NCBI RefSeq assembly: GCF_002860205.1
Contig: NZ_PGVB01000004.1
Coordinates: 1-64,000 of the forward strand
DNA: 64,000 nt
DNA from: Bacillus sp. T33-2
GTDB taxonomy: Bacteria; Bacillota; Bacilli; Bacillales; Cytobacillaceae
Direction: 5' to 3'
Shown: piece after piece, positions 33,699 through 41,832 of the stretch
Numbering within the stretch: the first letter of the stretch is position 1
Layout: each line of letters starts with the position of its first letter
Program-made: the position numbers and the translations under genes
The notes under the pieces: model-generated
What the model saw: only the letters and a program-made list of their open reading frames with translations
What the model was told of the DNA's origin: nothing
Database searches by the model: none

Positions 33699-35156
33699 TT
33701 AAAACTTTTCCGGACGATAGCGGCGTTCCAATCGCTCTGCAGCAGCATCTCGTCCGTCTTTACGGAGTTTATTCAAATAGCCGTCAAGGGCATTATCTCC
33801 TCTTGTATGGAATGGGCCGCCTTCATGGAGTACATTCCACATTGGGTCGGTTGGATAATCAGAGCTTTTCATTTGTTCCGCCACCCAGGTATCCAATAGC
33901 CGCAATCCTTTTCCAACGACCTCAGGGCGTTTATCTGCCAGGTTCGTTGTCTCATGCGGATCGTTTTCGATATCAAACAGCATAAGCTCCGGGAATTCCT
34001 TTAATCCGTCATGATACGTACGGATCAGCATCCAATTATCAAACCTGACCGCGCGCTGGCAGGCCCATGCCTGCTGGCTGACGACTAGATACTCACGCCC
34101 AGCGGATTCACCCTTCGTGATGGCAGGCAAAAAGCTCACGCCATCCCATCTTTTACTCACTTCACTTCCTACTAGCTCAGTGAAGGTAGGGCCGAAGTCG
34201 ATTTGATAGTGGAAGTCCTCATCTACATGGCCTTGTTTGATTCCCGGCCCGGCAATGATGCACGGAATCCGGCTTGTTATATGGTCAGCGGTTTGATGGT
34301 CGCCGTAAATATTCAGCTCACCCTGGTTTTCACCGTGATCTGCTGAAATTATGATTATGGTTTCTTCTAATATCCCTTGTTCTTCAAGAACGTCAAATAA
34401 CTTTCCTATATGGTCATCCACATGGCGGATGGCCGTGTCATAACCATCGATCCATCTTTTGAAATCTTCACGGGAAGTAATTTCATCAGGCAGCCCTGGC
34501 CACTGTTTCACCTGTACCAGGTCGCGAGCACCCATCGGCCCGTAGCTGTCCCGGTGCCTTGCGATGATTTCTTCTGTGAGCCATTCAGGTGCCGGGTCAT
34601 CCTTAAAAGGATTTCCATATTCCGCCGGCGTGCGGTAAGGAGTATGCGGATCCCAGAAGTTAAGATATAAGAACCAGTTTTCTTTTTCTGAACCTTTTTC
34701 TTTTATCCAGCGGATTGCCTCGTTTGAAACATCTCCCGCAGTTTCTCCGGCATGCTTTCCTGTGTCATGGACTTCAAGGAATCCCTCGGTAACATGCCAT
34801 GCCGCATGGCGGCCGGGGAAGGGGCTAATCATAGCAGTATGGAGACCTTTGAATCTTAATTTATCCACCCATGCCTGATACTCGGTATGATGATGGTTGA
34901 AAGGGCGGTTAGGACCGATCTTTCTCATATCGGCATCTGTCCCGCCATGATTGACTACACCATTATGTATTCCGTAACGGGAACTGAACAGAGCTGTCCT
35001 CGAAGGGGCACAGGGTGCGTCGGAGGCGTAATAATTTGTAAATCTGACGCCGCGCTCTGCAAGGCTGTCCATATTTGGCGTTGTATCGCGGTGATAGCCG
35101 TAAGCACCAATATGGTCAGGTCTTAACGAATCCACATCGATATAAAGAATCTTCAT
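33699..35156 (-). CDS. Type I sulfatase, Cys-type
   Basis: A 485-residue arylsulfatase-fold hydrolase without signal peptide. Metal ligands appear in YIDVDSLRPDHIGAYGY. C49 in DAPCAPSRTALFSSRYG is the residue turned into formylglycine. Further marks are ADHGENQGE with GDHQTADH. It would remove sulfate from a sugar or other ester in the cytoplasm. I start at ATG 35156 after AAAGGATG; the frame runs back to 35213 through an operator-like site, which argues against the longer start. The GAAACGTTTC site at 35202-35211 lies in its leader, suggesting control by the LacI regulator encoded at 38395. The maturase is encoded at 31610. Confidence 0.92.
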   Translation of the reverse strand: MKILYIDVDSLRPDHIGAYGYHRDTTPNMDSLAERGVRFTNYYASDAPCAPSRTALFSSRYGIHNGVVNHGGTDADMRKIGPNRPFNHHHTEYQAWVDKLRFKGLHTAMISPFPGRHAAWHVTEGFLEVHDTGKHAGETAGDVSNEAIRWIKEKGSEKENWFLYLNFWDPHTPYRTPAEYGNPFKDDPAPEWLTEEIIARHRDSYGPMGARDLVQVKQWPGLPDEITSREDFKRWIDGYDTAIRHVDDHIGKLFDVLEEQGILEETIIIISADHGENQGELNIYGDHQTADHITSRIPCIIAGPGIKQGHVDEDFHYQIDFGPTFTELVGSEVSKRWDGVSFLPAITKGESAGREYLVVSQQAWACQRAVRFDNWMLIRTYHDGLKEFPELMLFDIENDPHETTNLADKRPEVVGKGLRLLDTWVAEQMKSSDYPTDPMWNVLHEGGPFHTRGDNALDGYLNKLRKDGRDAAAERLERRYRPEKF

Positions 35157-35199
35157 TTCTAGTAAACATCCTTTCGTAAGGGAAATAAAAAGATTTTTA

Positions 35200-35213
35200 T
35201 CGAAACGTTTCAC
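35200..35213 (-). promoter_or_regulatory. LacI-type operator upstream of sulfatase gene
   Basis: TCGAAACGTTTCAC shares the GAAACGTTTC core with the three sites before the lacI-family gene at 38395. It lies 44 bases upstream of the sulfatase start codon. Confidence 0.6.
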
Positions 35214-35403
35214 CTAATTATAAACAGAAAAAGTTAACGGTTACAATATATATTGATATTTCTCCAGCCTATTACCGCAACTGTTTTATTGGGAAAATAA
35301 TTATTGAAAAAAATAGGGTTGTTTTCCAAAAAGTATGAAAATATAATTAAACCGATTCATTCGTTATTAGAATGATAAATAAAAATATTCAATAGGAGGT
35401 CAT

Positions 35404-37593
35404 ATGCCCATTCATGAAGCCTTGCCCAATAACCTTGTATTTGAACGTCCTGTTATATTTTCTGCAAAAGCAGATATAAACGAGGATGGCAATTTTGAAG
35501 GAAGATGGCTTGCCATTACAGAGGAAAATGTTCTCGTTTATTCATCCGAAGGTGAGATTTTAATGGAAGTCCTTCTATCGGACATTAAGGGTGCTAGGCT
35601 GGATCAGTATATAGGCGGAGGCTGCCTCGTTATTGAAACGTTTCAAAGAAACGCCATTGCCCTTGTTCGATACACCTCGTCGCTCACAAATAAATTTTCG
35701 ATTGCGGTAAAAGTGATATCCAATCTGGTGAATAAGGAACCTGTTCCGGTTTTATCAACAAAAGATTTGCCAAGGATCTGTCCTAGCTGCGGTCGTCCGC
35801 TTCAGGAGGGTACGAGTGTTTGTCCGGTATGTGTGGATAAGAAGAAAGTGATTGGCCGTCTGTTCAACTATACGAAGCCGTATCGGAACAAAACGATCCT
35901 TGCGGTGATCCTTTTGATCATTGCGACGCTAGTCGAGCTTGCGCCCCCTTACATAACGAAAATCATTGTGGATGATGTTCTCGAACCCCGGGATTTTGGC
36001 GGTGCATTGGGAACCTTCGTCTTTGCACTGGGTGCAACCAGCCTGCTGGTGACCATTATGCAAACGCTTAGAGGAATTTTAGGTGTTTGGATCGGCAGCA
36101 ATATCATGGGGGATATCAGGAAAGATATCTATCAATCCTTGATGAGACTGTCCCTGAGCTATTTTGACAGAAGACAGACCTCACAATTTATCGGACGTGT
36201 AAATAGTGATGCTGAAGCTATAAGGCAGTTTTTAACTGATGGCATCCTTTGGATCGGCGCCCAATTCATCATGTTGATTGCCATCATTTGCCTAATGTTC
36301 ACTTTGAGCTGGAAGCTGGCTTTGTTGGCCATTCTGCCAACGCCGATTGTCATCCTGTTTTCTCTTAAAATTTGGCCTAAAATCAATAATCTCTGGTATA
36401 AGCAATGGCAAGCGATTAATCGCTTGAATATAGTGGTCGGCGATTCACTCCAGGGAATCAGGGTCGTAAAGGCTTTCGGCCAGGAAGCGCAAGAAAGAAA
36501 CCGGTATATGACAGGGAATAAGAGGCTTATTGCACAAACGATCAAAACGGATGGAATGTGGCAGGGTATCTTTCCACTCTTCTCTTTCCTTACCGGTACT
36601 GGCATCCTCCTTGTTTGGTACTTTGGAGGCGTATCCGTCCTGAAAGATGAAATCACTCTTGGCACGCTGATGGCATTTATCGCTTATTTAGGAATCTTTT
36701 TTGGCCCGCTGCAATGGTTTAATCAAATGATTAACTGGTTAAGCCAGGCAATCGCAGCTGCAGACCGGGTTTTTGAAATAATGGATACAGCATCTGAAGT
36801 TCCTGATAGCCCCGACGCGGCATCATTAAAGAAAGTAAGGGGGGCGGTAAAGCTGGAAGCAGTCAGCTTTGGTTATGAAAAATATCATCCAAACTTAAAA
36901 AATATTAATCTTTTAGTCAAACCAGGGGAAATGATTGGGCTTGTCGGCCATTCAGGGGCTGGGAAATCCACATTGATCAACCTGATTAGCCGCTTTTATG
37001 ATCCGCATGAAGGAAAAATCACCATTGATGGAATTGATTTGCGTGATATCAAACAAGAGGACCTGCATAAACACATCGGTGTCGTCCTTCAGGAAACATT
37101 TTTGTTTGCAGGCACGATCTCTGAAAATATAGCCTATTCAAAACCGGATGCCACGCCAGAAGAAATCATGAGGGCAGCCAAAATAGCCAATGCACACGAC
37201 TTTATAGTGAAAATGGCAGATGGCTATGACACAAAGGTAGGGGAACGGGGCCAAAGATTATCCGGAGGGCAAAAGCAGAGGATTGCGATTGCTCGTGCGA
37301 TCCTGCATGATCCACGAATTTTGATATTGGACGAAGCAACAGCATCAGTTGATACGGAAACTGAACGGAAAATCCAGGAAGCAATCTCCAGGCTTGTTAA
37401 AGGAAGAACTACGTTTGCGATTGCCCACCGTCTTTCCACATTAAGGAATGCTGATAGGCTCGTAGTCATTGATAAGGGTGAGATAGCTGAAGTTGGCACG
37501 CATGATCAACTGCTGGCAGAAAAAGGGATTTATTTTACATTGGTCGAAGCCCAGAAGGAATTGTCGAAAATAAAAGGGGTTGAAGTTGGATGA
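35404..37593 (+). CDS. ABC exporter with PH-like and zinc-ribbon N-terminal domains
   Basis: A 729-residue half-transporter fusing membrane and ATPase domains. Residues 1-115 form a beta-rich PH-like domain. A zinc ribbon follows (CPSCGRPLQ, then CPVC, at about 125-143). Six membrane helices span about 160-440. The ATPase has Walker A GHSGAGKST, Q-loop VLQETF, signature LSGGQKQR and Walker B ILILDEATAS. The same N-terminal build is known in exporters paired with DUF1854 proteins, and the next gene is one, overlapping by four bases. The substrate is unknown; export of a glucan or oligosaccharide is conceivable given the neighbours. GGAGG precedes ATG at 35404. Confidence 0.9.
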   Translation: MPIHEALPNNLVFERPVIFSAKADINEDGNFEGRWLAITEENVLVYSSEGEILMEVLLSDIKGARLDQYIGGGCLVIETFQRNAIALVRYTSSLTNKFSIAVKVISNLVNKEPVPVLSTKDLPRICPSCGRPLQEGTSVCPVCVDKKKVIGRLFNYTKPYRNKTILAVILLIIATLVELAPPYITKIIVDDVLEPRDFGGALGTFVFALGATSLLVTIMQTLRGILGVWIGSNIMGDIRKDIYQSLMRLSLSYFDRRQTSQFIGRVNSDAEAIRQFLTDGILWIGAQFIMLIAIICLMFTLSWKLALLAILPTPIVILFSLKIWPKINNLWYKQWQAINRLNIVVGDSLQGIRVVKAFGQEAQERNRYMTGNKRLIAQTIKTDGMWQGIFPLFSFLTGTGILLVWYFGGVSVLKDEITLGTLMAFIAYLGIFFGPLQWFNQMINWLSQAIAAADRVFEIMDTASEVPDSPDAASLKKVRGAVKLEAVSFGYEKYHPNLKNINLLVKPGEMIGLVGHSGAGKSTLINLISRFYDPHEGKITIDGIDLRDIKQEDLHKHIGVVLQETFLFAGTISENIAYSKPDATPEEIMRAAKIANAHDFIVKMADGYDTKVGERGQRLSGGQKQRIAIARAILHDPRILILDEATASVDTETERKIQEAISRLVKGRTTFAIAHRLSTLRNADRLVVIDKGEIAEVGTHDQLLAEKGIYFTLVEAQKELSKIKGVEVG
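35633..35646 (+). promoter_or_regulatory. Intragenic LacI-type operator in exporter gene
   Basis: TTGAAACGTTTCAA, identical to the three sites upstream of the lacI-family gene, lies about 230 bases inside the exporter coding sequence. It could act as a roadblock or as an auxiliary site for DNA looping. A chance 14-base match in a window of this size is unlikely. Confidence 0.55.
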
Positions 37594-38087
37594 AGGACCC
37601 ATTTGACATAATCATTTTTGACTCAAAGGAGATTTCATTTACCAGGAGCGTGGGAGGGGTTTTGTCGGCAGTAATTGATGGGGCAGTTTACCCTGAGATA
37701 ACCCTTCATCAAGCATTCCCTTTTAAAAAACCTTCACAATTTATATCCGTGTGGGAAAAGAATGACCGGGAGCTTGGCGTTATTCGAGACACGAAAGAGC
37801 TTGATCAGGAAAGCAAAAATGAAATCGAAAAAGAGCTTCGTTTTCGCTATATTATTCCAATCGTTGCAAGAGTGCAGTCGATAAGCGAAGAAATGGGGCT
37901 TTGGATATTCCAGCTCGTGACCGATCGCGGGGACCTGCAGCTTATCATGCAAAATATACATGAACATATTCAATTCATAGCTTCCGATCGGCTCGTCATT
38001 ACCGATATGGATGGAAATCGGTGTGAAATCCCGGATATTAAGCTGCTTGATGCCCATAGCCGAAGGGAACTGGAAAAAATCATTTGA
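37590..38087 (+). CDS. DUF1854-family partner of the ABC exporter
   Basis: A 165-residue soluble protein. Its pattern (strand-rich start, then ELRFRYIIPIVARVQSISEE, GLWIFQLVTDRG and LDAHSRRELEKII at the end) fits DUF1854. Members accompany ABC exporters with the PH-like/zinc-ribbon front end and probably form a regulatory or accessory subunit; no activity is established. ATG overlaps the exporter stop by four bases, a sign of tight coupling. Confidence 0.75.
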   Translation: MKDPFDIIIFDSKEISFTRSVGGVLSAVIDGAVYPEITLHQAFPFKKPSQFISVWEKNDRELGVIRDTKELDQESKNEIEKELRFRYIIPIVARVQSISEEMGLWIFQLVTDRGDLQLIMQNIHEHIQFIASDRLVITDMDGNRCEIPDIKLLDAHSRRELEKII

Positions 38088-38232
38088 CCTTACTGATCGA
38101 ATTTTTTATAACCGTGAATATAAAATGAAGTAGATATCTTTATAAATCCAAATAGTGGGAATCTTTGGAACGGGATGTTGCCTATTTCAACAAATTGTTT
38201 TATTTTTTTGCAAAAAAAGTATTTTCACCCTA

Positions 38233-38378
38233 TTGAAACCGATTTCACGCCGAATTATAATAGAGTCATTGAAACGTTTCAAAAGGGGGAAAGCCAAAGT
38301 TATTTTTTTGGGTTTTTATTGAAACGTTTCAAAAGAGAGAAAAGGGAATTTTTTTGCTCTTGCATTGAAACGTTTCAA
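38233..38378 (+). promoter_or_regulatory. Promoter with triple LacI operator for glucan operon
   Basis: TTGAAA (38233-38238), 17 bases, TATAAT (38256-38261) form a good sigma-A promoter. Three identical perfect palindromes TTGAAACGTTTCAA follow at 38269-38282, 38319-38332 and 38365-38378, spaced 50 and 46 bases apart. A degenerate copy (TTGAAACCGATTTCAC) covers the -35. This is an autorepression region of unusual density for the LacI-family gene at 38395 and everything transcribed with it. Confidence 0.85.
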
Positions 38379-38394
38379 TTACAGGGGGATAGCG

Positions 38395-39366
38395 ATGGTA
38401 ACTTTAAAAGATGTGGCGAAACGCGCTGGGGTCAGTGTTTCAACCGCGTCGTATTCAATTAATGGCAGCAGCCTCATTTCAAGTGAGACTAAACAAAAGG
38501 TATTGGATGCAGCTAAAGAGATAGGCTATCGTCCCAATGGGCTGGCCAAGAACTTAAAGGAACAAAAGACGAATATTATTGGCTTGTTTTTAAGTGGATT
38601 CACAGGACCTTTTTTCTCGGATATGGTCGAAGGCATCCAGGACGAAGTGATCAAAAACGGTTTTGAATTAGTAGTATGTGCTTCAGTGGATAAACACCGT
38701 GTGCTTATCGAACGATATGTGGATGGAGCTATCATCCTGAACTACCATATGGAAGATGAATTGCTTCTATCCATAGCCAACGAGAAGCTGCCACTGATTG
38801 TCATGGATAGAGAATTGCAGGGCCCCTACATAAAGAATGTCCTTCTCCCCAATGAAACAGGTTCAGCAAGGGCGGTAAACTATCTTGTTGAAAAGGGACA
38901 CAAAAGGATTGGCTTCATCGCAGGTTCACAGCAATCGTATGATGGTGAAGCACGTTTAAAAGGATTCATGAAAGAGCTAAAACAGCATAAAATCGCCTTC
39001 CGGGAAAAAGATTTCCTTCGCGCTGATTTTACGGAGTCAAGCGGTTATCTGGAAGTGAGCCATTACTTGGAGCAAATGGGCTATGACCTGCCGAGTGCAA
39101 TAGTTTGTGCCAATGATGAGATGGCCATGGGCGCGATAAGGGCTGTCAAAGAAAGAATGCTGGAAGTGCCAAAGGATATTGCCATTGTGGGTTTTGATGA
39201 TATTTATGTGTCCCAGTATTTTACCCCTTCTTTAACGACAATCAGGGTTCCAAGAAAACAATGGGGGACAATTGCTGCACAAACGTTATTCAAGCTCCTT
39301 GATAAACAATATGAATTTGAGCCGGAGCCAATCACAATTGAACTGATGCCAAGGAATTCAGGATGA
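38395..39366 (+). CDS. LacI-family regulator of the glucan operon
   Basis: A 323-residue regulator. The N-terminal helix-turn-helix and hinge (TLKDVAKRAGVSVSTASYSI, then NGLAKNLKEQKT) is followed by a periplasmic-binding-protein-like effector domain (IIGLFLSGFTGPFF to the end). The ligand is probably a sugar or oligosaccharide. ATG 38395 follows AGGGGG; an upstream in-frame ATG at 38365 would lie inside the third operator and adds ten unrelated residues. It starts an operon that continues with the GH35 gene after 13 bases. Operators with the same core occur before the sulfatase gene and inside the exporter gene. Confidence 0.93.
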   Translation: MVTLKDVAKRAGVSVSTASYSINGSSLISSETKQKVLDAAKEIGYRPNGLAKNLKEQKTNIIGLFLSGFTGPFFSDMVEGIQDEVIKNGFELVVCASVDKHRVLIERYVDGAIILNYHMEDELLLSIANEKLPLIVMDRELQGPYIKNVLLPNETGSARAVNYLVEKGHKRIGFIAGSQQSYDGEARLKGFMKELKQHKIAFREKDFLRADFTESSGYLEVSHYLEQMGYDLPSAIVCANDEMAMGAIRAVKERMLEVPKDIAIVGFDDIYVSQYFTPSLTTIRVPRKQWGTIAAQTLFKLLDKQYEFEPEPITIELMPRNSG

Positions 39367-39379
39367 TACGAGGTGAAAT

Positions 39380-41746
39380 ATGATAAAGATTAAGGATGAA
39401 AAGGTAATCGTTAATGGGAAAGAGGCAATTCTCTTTGGAGGAGAACTTCATTATTTCCGTGTGCCAAAGCATGATTGGAAAAGCCGGATACGCCAGGTGA
39501 AAGAAGCCGGGGCAAACATGATCAGCACATACGTTCCTTGGATTTTTCACGAGATTGAAGAAGGAAAAATAGATCTTACAGGCACAACATTGCCCGAGAG
39601 GGATTTAAAAACATTTCTTCAGCTCGTCAGCGAGGAAGGGTTATATTGCCTAGTTCGGCCAGGCCCTTACGTTATGGCGGAGGTTGTCGATCATGGCGTT
39701 CCTACCTGGTTCATTGAAAATTATCCGGAAGCGGTAGCCAAAACAAATGACGGGAAGAATCATCCAACAAGAGTAGTCAGCTACATGCATCCTGTTTTCC
39801 TTGAGAAAAGTGAAAAATGGTATAAAGAGGTTTGCGCGATTATCGAACCCTTCCAGATAACAAATGGAGGACCGGTCATCCTGTTCCAAATAGATAACGA
39901 AGTTGGGATGTTCCATTGGGTAACGAATCAGCCGGATTATAACGAAGCGACATTAACTCAATTTGAAGATTATTTAAGAGGTAAATATACAAGAGAAGAT
40001 TTTGAGAATACCTTCAGAGTCCCATATGAGGAAATGAAAGAGCTTTCTCACACCATGCTGAAAAAGCCTGAAGCGATTTATGCACATGCACTACGGAATG
40101 AATTTGGATTGTTTTTACGGGAACACTATCGGACTTTCCTGGAAACTCTGAAGCATTCTGCTGAAGAAAAAGGGATCAATGTACCATTTGTAGTCAATGT
40201 CCACGGCTTTCATACCATCGATCTTTTAAAAAGGGGCACGATGTATCCAATCGGCATTTCCCAGCTGTTAGAAGCGGCGAAAATTGAGAATGTCTTAATG
40301 GCCGGCGACTATTATATCGGCAATATTGAATACGACAACTATATTGATATCGTTCTTGCCAATGCCTTTACGAAGGCCATTCAATGGAAGGAACAGCCAT
40401 TGTTTTCAGCGGAATTCCAGGGTGGCAGTATCCATGATAAGCCAAGGCTTCAGCCAACGACATTTGATCTGACAACAAGGCTTTGTGTTGCCGATGGGAT
40501 GAACGGCGTCAATTACTACATGTTCGCTGGCGGGGAGAATTACGAAAATATCGGTTTGTTTGGGAGACGCCATGAATGGCAGGCACCCCTGTCGGCAAAC
40601 GGAGACAAAAGGCCGCACTATTTCGTAATAAAGCACCTTGGTGAAATGCTGATTACTTATGAAAGTCCGCTTGCCAGGACAAAACCAGTAGCTGACACCC
40701 ATCTTGGGTTTTACCCTGATTACTACATGACAGAATTTTATGATGAACATACAAAAGCCATGGTGGATGAAATTCAGCATGGAAGAGAAGTTTACTTGTA
40801 CAACGGGGTTGCCAAGGGACTAAGAACAAATAACATCATCTTTGAAGGCGCCAATCTTATGAGTGAGGAAGAGCTGGATCCTGCAAGGGTGCCAACTTTA
40901 TGGTTGTTTACAACTAAGTGGATGGACGAAAGAATCCAGCTCAAGCTTGTCCGGTATTTAGAAAATGGCGGCCAGCTGATTTTGTTCCCGACCATCCCGG
41001 TAAAAACAATGAAAAATGTGCCTTGCACCGTATTAAGGGATTATATCGGGGTTCAAATCAAATGCCATAAACATAGAGGCTTTGCCCATATTGATGAGGT
41101 TGATAACGTACAAGCCGAATTTATGGAAACCTATGAAATTGAAACTGGTGCATTTGCATGGAGCGAAGACGGGGACCATGACGTAATCGCTTTTGAAAAA
41201 AGCCTTGGAAAAGGTAAGCTGATTATGTTTGGAGTCGGCATGGAGTTCAATTTCAACCATCAGTTTGACTGCATTATGAATCTGGCAAAGAAAGCAGGAA
41301 TTAACAGCCGATTCAGTCTTGATGATGAACTCGATATTACGCTCCGCTCAGATTCGGACGGCGGCAAGTTCATCTTCCTCCATAACTTTGACGAATATAA
41401 AAAGACCACTGTATTGAATTACAAGGGAGAAGCCCTGTTAGGCGGAAAGCAATTGGTTGTTCCGCAAAGAAGCGGGCTCATGCTTCCGATTGATGTATCT
41501 TTACGAGACGATTTAACCATTTCCTATGGATCTGGAGAAATTTATAAGATTGAACACAATCAGGACAAGCTTGTGCTTTCCTTACGGGTTACCCAGGAAG
41601 AGGAAGAATTCATTTTCAAATCCTCTGAATGGGTTCCGGTTGAATCAACTGCAGCAACAGTGTCGAACCTCGGCCCTGATCAATACAAGGTTGTAGTTCA
41701 ATCAAGAATGGAAACAGAAAGCATCCATTTCCAATTGAAGCAGTAA
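39380..41746 (+). CDS. GH35-family glycosidase or glycosyltransferase, first copy
   Basis: A 788-residue cytoplasmic enzyme without signal peptide. The N-terminal TIM barrel shows the GH35 pattern (ANMISTYVPWIFHE, CLVRPGPYVMAEV), a proton donor Glu near residue 174 (FQIDNEVGM) and a nucleophile Glu near 345 (LFSAEFQGG). A beta-galactosidase-type small domain and beta domains complete it. GH35 is best known for beta-galactosidases, but GH35 members in beta-1,2-glucan clusters, such as one from Ignavibacterium, act on beta-1,2-glucosidic links by transglycosylation. With phosphorylase, GH144-like and GH3 genes nearby, that is the more likely role. GAGGTGA precedes ATG. Confidence 0.85.
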   Translation: MIKIKDEKVIVNGKEAILFGGELHYFRVPKHDWKSRIRQVKEAGANMISTYVPWIFHEIEEGKIDLTGTTLPERDLKTFLQLVSEEGLYCLVRPGPYVMAEVVDHGVPTWFIENYPEAVAKTNDGKNHPTRVVSYMHPVFLEKSEKWYKEVCAIIEPFQITNGGPVILFQIDNEVGMFHWVTNQPDYNEATLTQFEDYLRGKYTREDFENTFRVPYEEMKELSHTMLKKPEAIYAHALRNEFGLFLREHYRTFLETLKHSAEEKGINVPFVVNVHGFHTIDLLKRGTMYPIGISQLLEAAKIENVLMAGDYYIGNIEYDNYIDIVLANAFTKAIQWKEQPLFSAEFQGGSIHDKPRLQPTTFDLTTRLCVADGMNGVNYYMFAGGENYENIGLFGRRHEWQAPLSANGDKRPHYFVIKHLGEMLITYESPLARTKPVADTHLGFYPDYYMTEFYDEHTKAMVDEIQHGREVYLYNGVAKGLRTNNIIFEGANLMSEEELDPARVPTLWLFTTKWMDERIQLKLVRYLENGGQLILFPTIPVKTMKNVPCTVLRDYIGVQIKCHKHRGFAHIDEVDNVQAEFMETYEIETGAFAWSEDGDHDVIAFEKSLGKGKLIMFGVGMEFNFNHQFDCIMNLAKKAGINSRFSLDDELDITLRSDSDGGKFIFLHNFDEYKKTTVLNYKGEALLGGKQLVVPQRSGLMLPIDVSLRDDLTISYGSGEIYKIEHNQDKLVLSLRVTQEEEEFIFKSSEWVPVESTAATVSNLGPDQYKVVVQSRMETESIHFQLKQ

Positions 41747-41747
41747 G

Positions 41748-41800
41748 GCAGGGCGGTGCCCTGCGAACACTTTCGGGAATATGAACCATAAAGGTTCTTT
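41748..41800 (+). terminator. Two hairpins between GH35 and binding-protein genes
   Basis: GCAGGGC-GGT-GCCCTGC (41748-41764) is a tight GC-rich stem. GAACC-ATAAA-GGTTC (41783-41797) is followed by TTT. They may partly terminate, or protect the ends of processed mRNA, so that the binding protein is made at a different level from the enzyme. The operon seems to continue through them. Confidence 0.45.
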
Positions 41801-41832
41801 TCTAAAAAAATACATTAAGGGAGAGTCACAGT

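Noticed and set aside
35157-35213. N-terminal extension of the sulfatase
   Set aside because: The added 19 residues cover an operator palindrome, have no ribosome site and precede the conserved beginning of the fold.
35200-38378. CcpA (cre) sites instead of a dedicated LacI operator
   Set aside because: The cre consensus differs (WTGNAANCGNWNNCW); some bases fit, but three identical perfect palindromes next to a lacI-family gene favour its own operator. CcpA cross-binding remains possible.
39380-41746. Plain lactose-type beta-galactosidase
   Set aside because: GH35 motifs alone would allow it, but no lactose or galactose genes are present and the context is beta-1,2-glucan.
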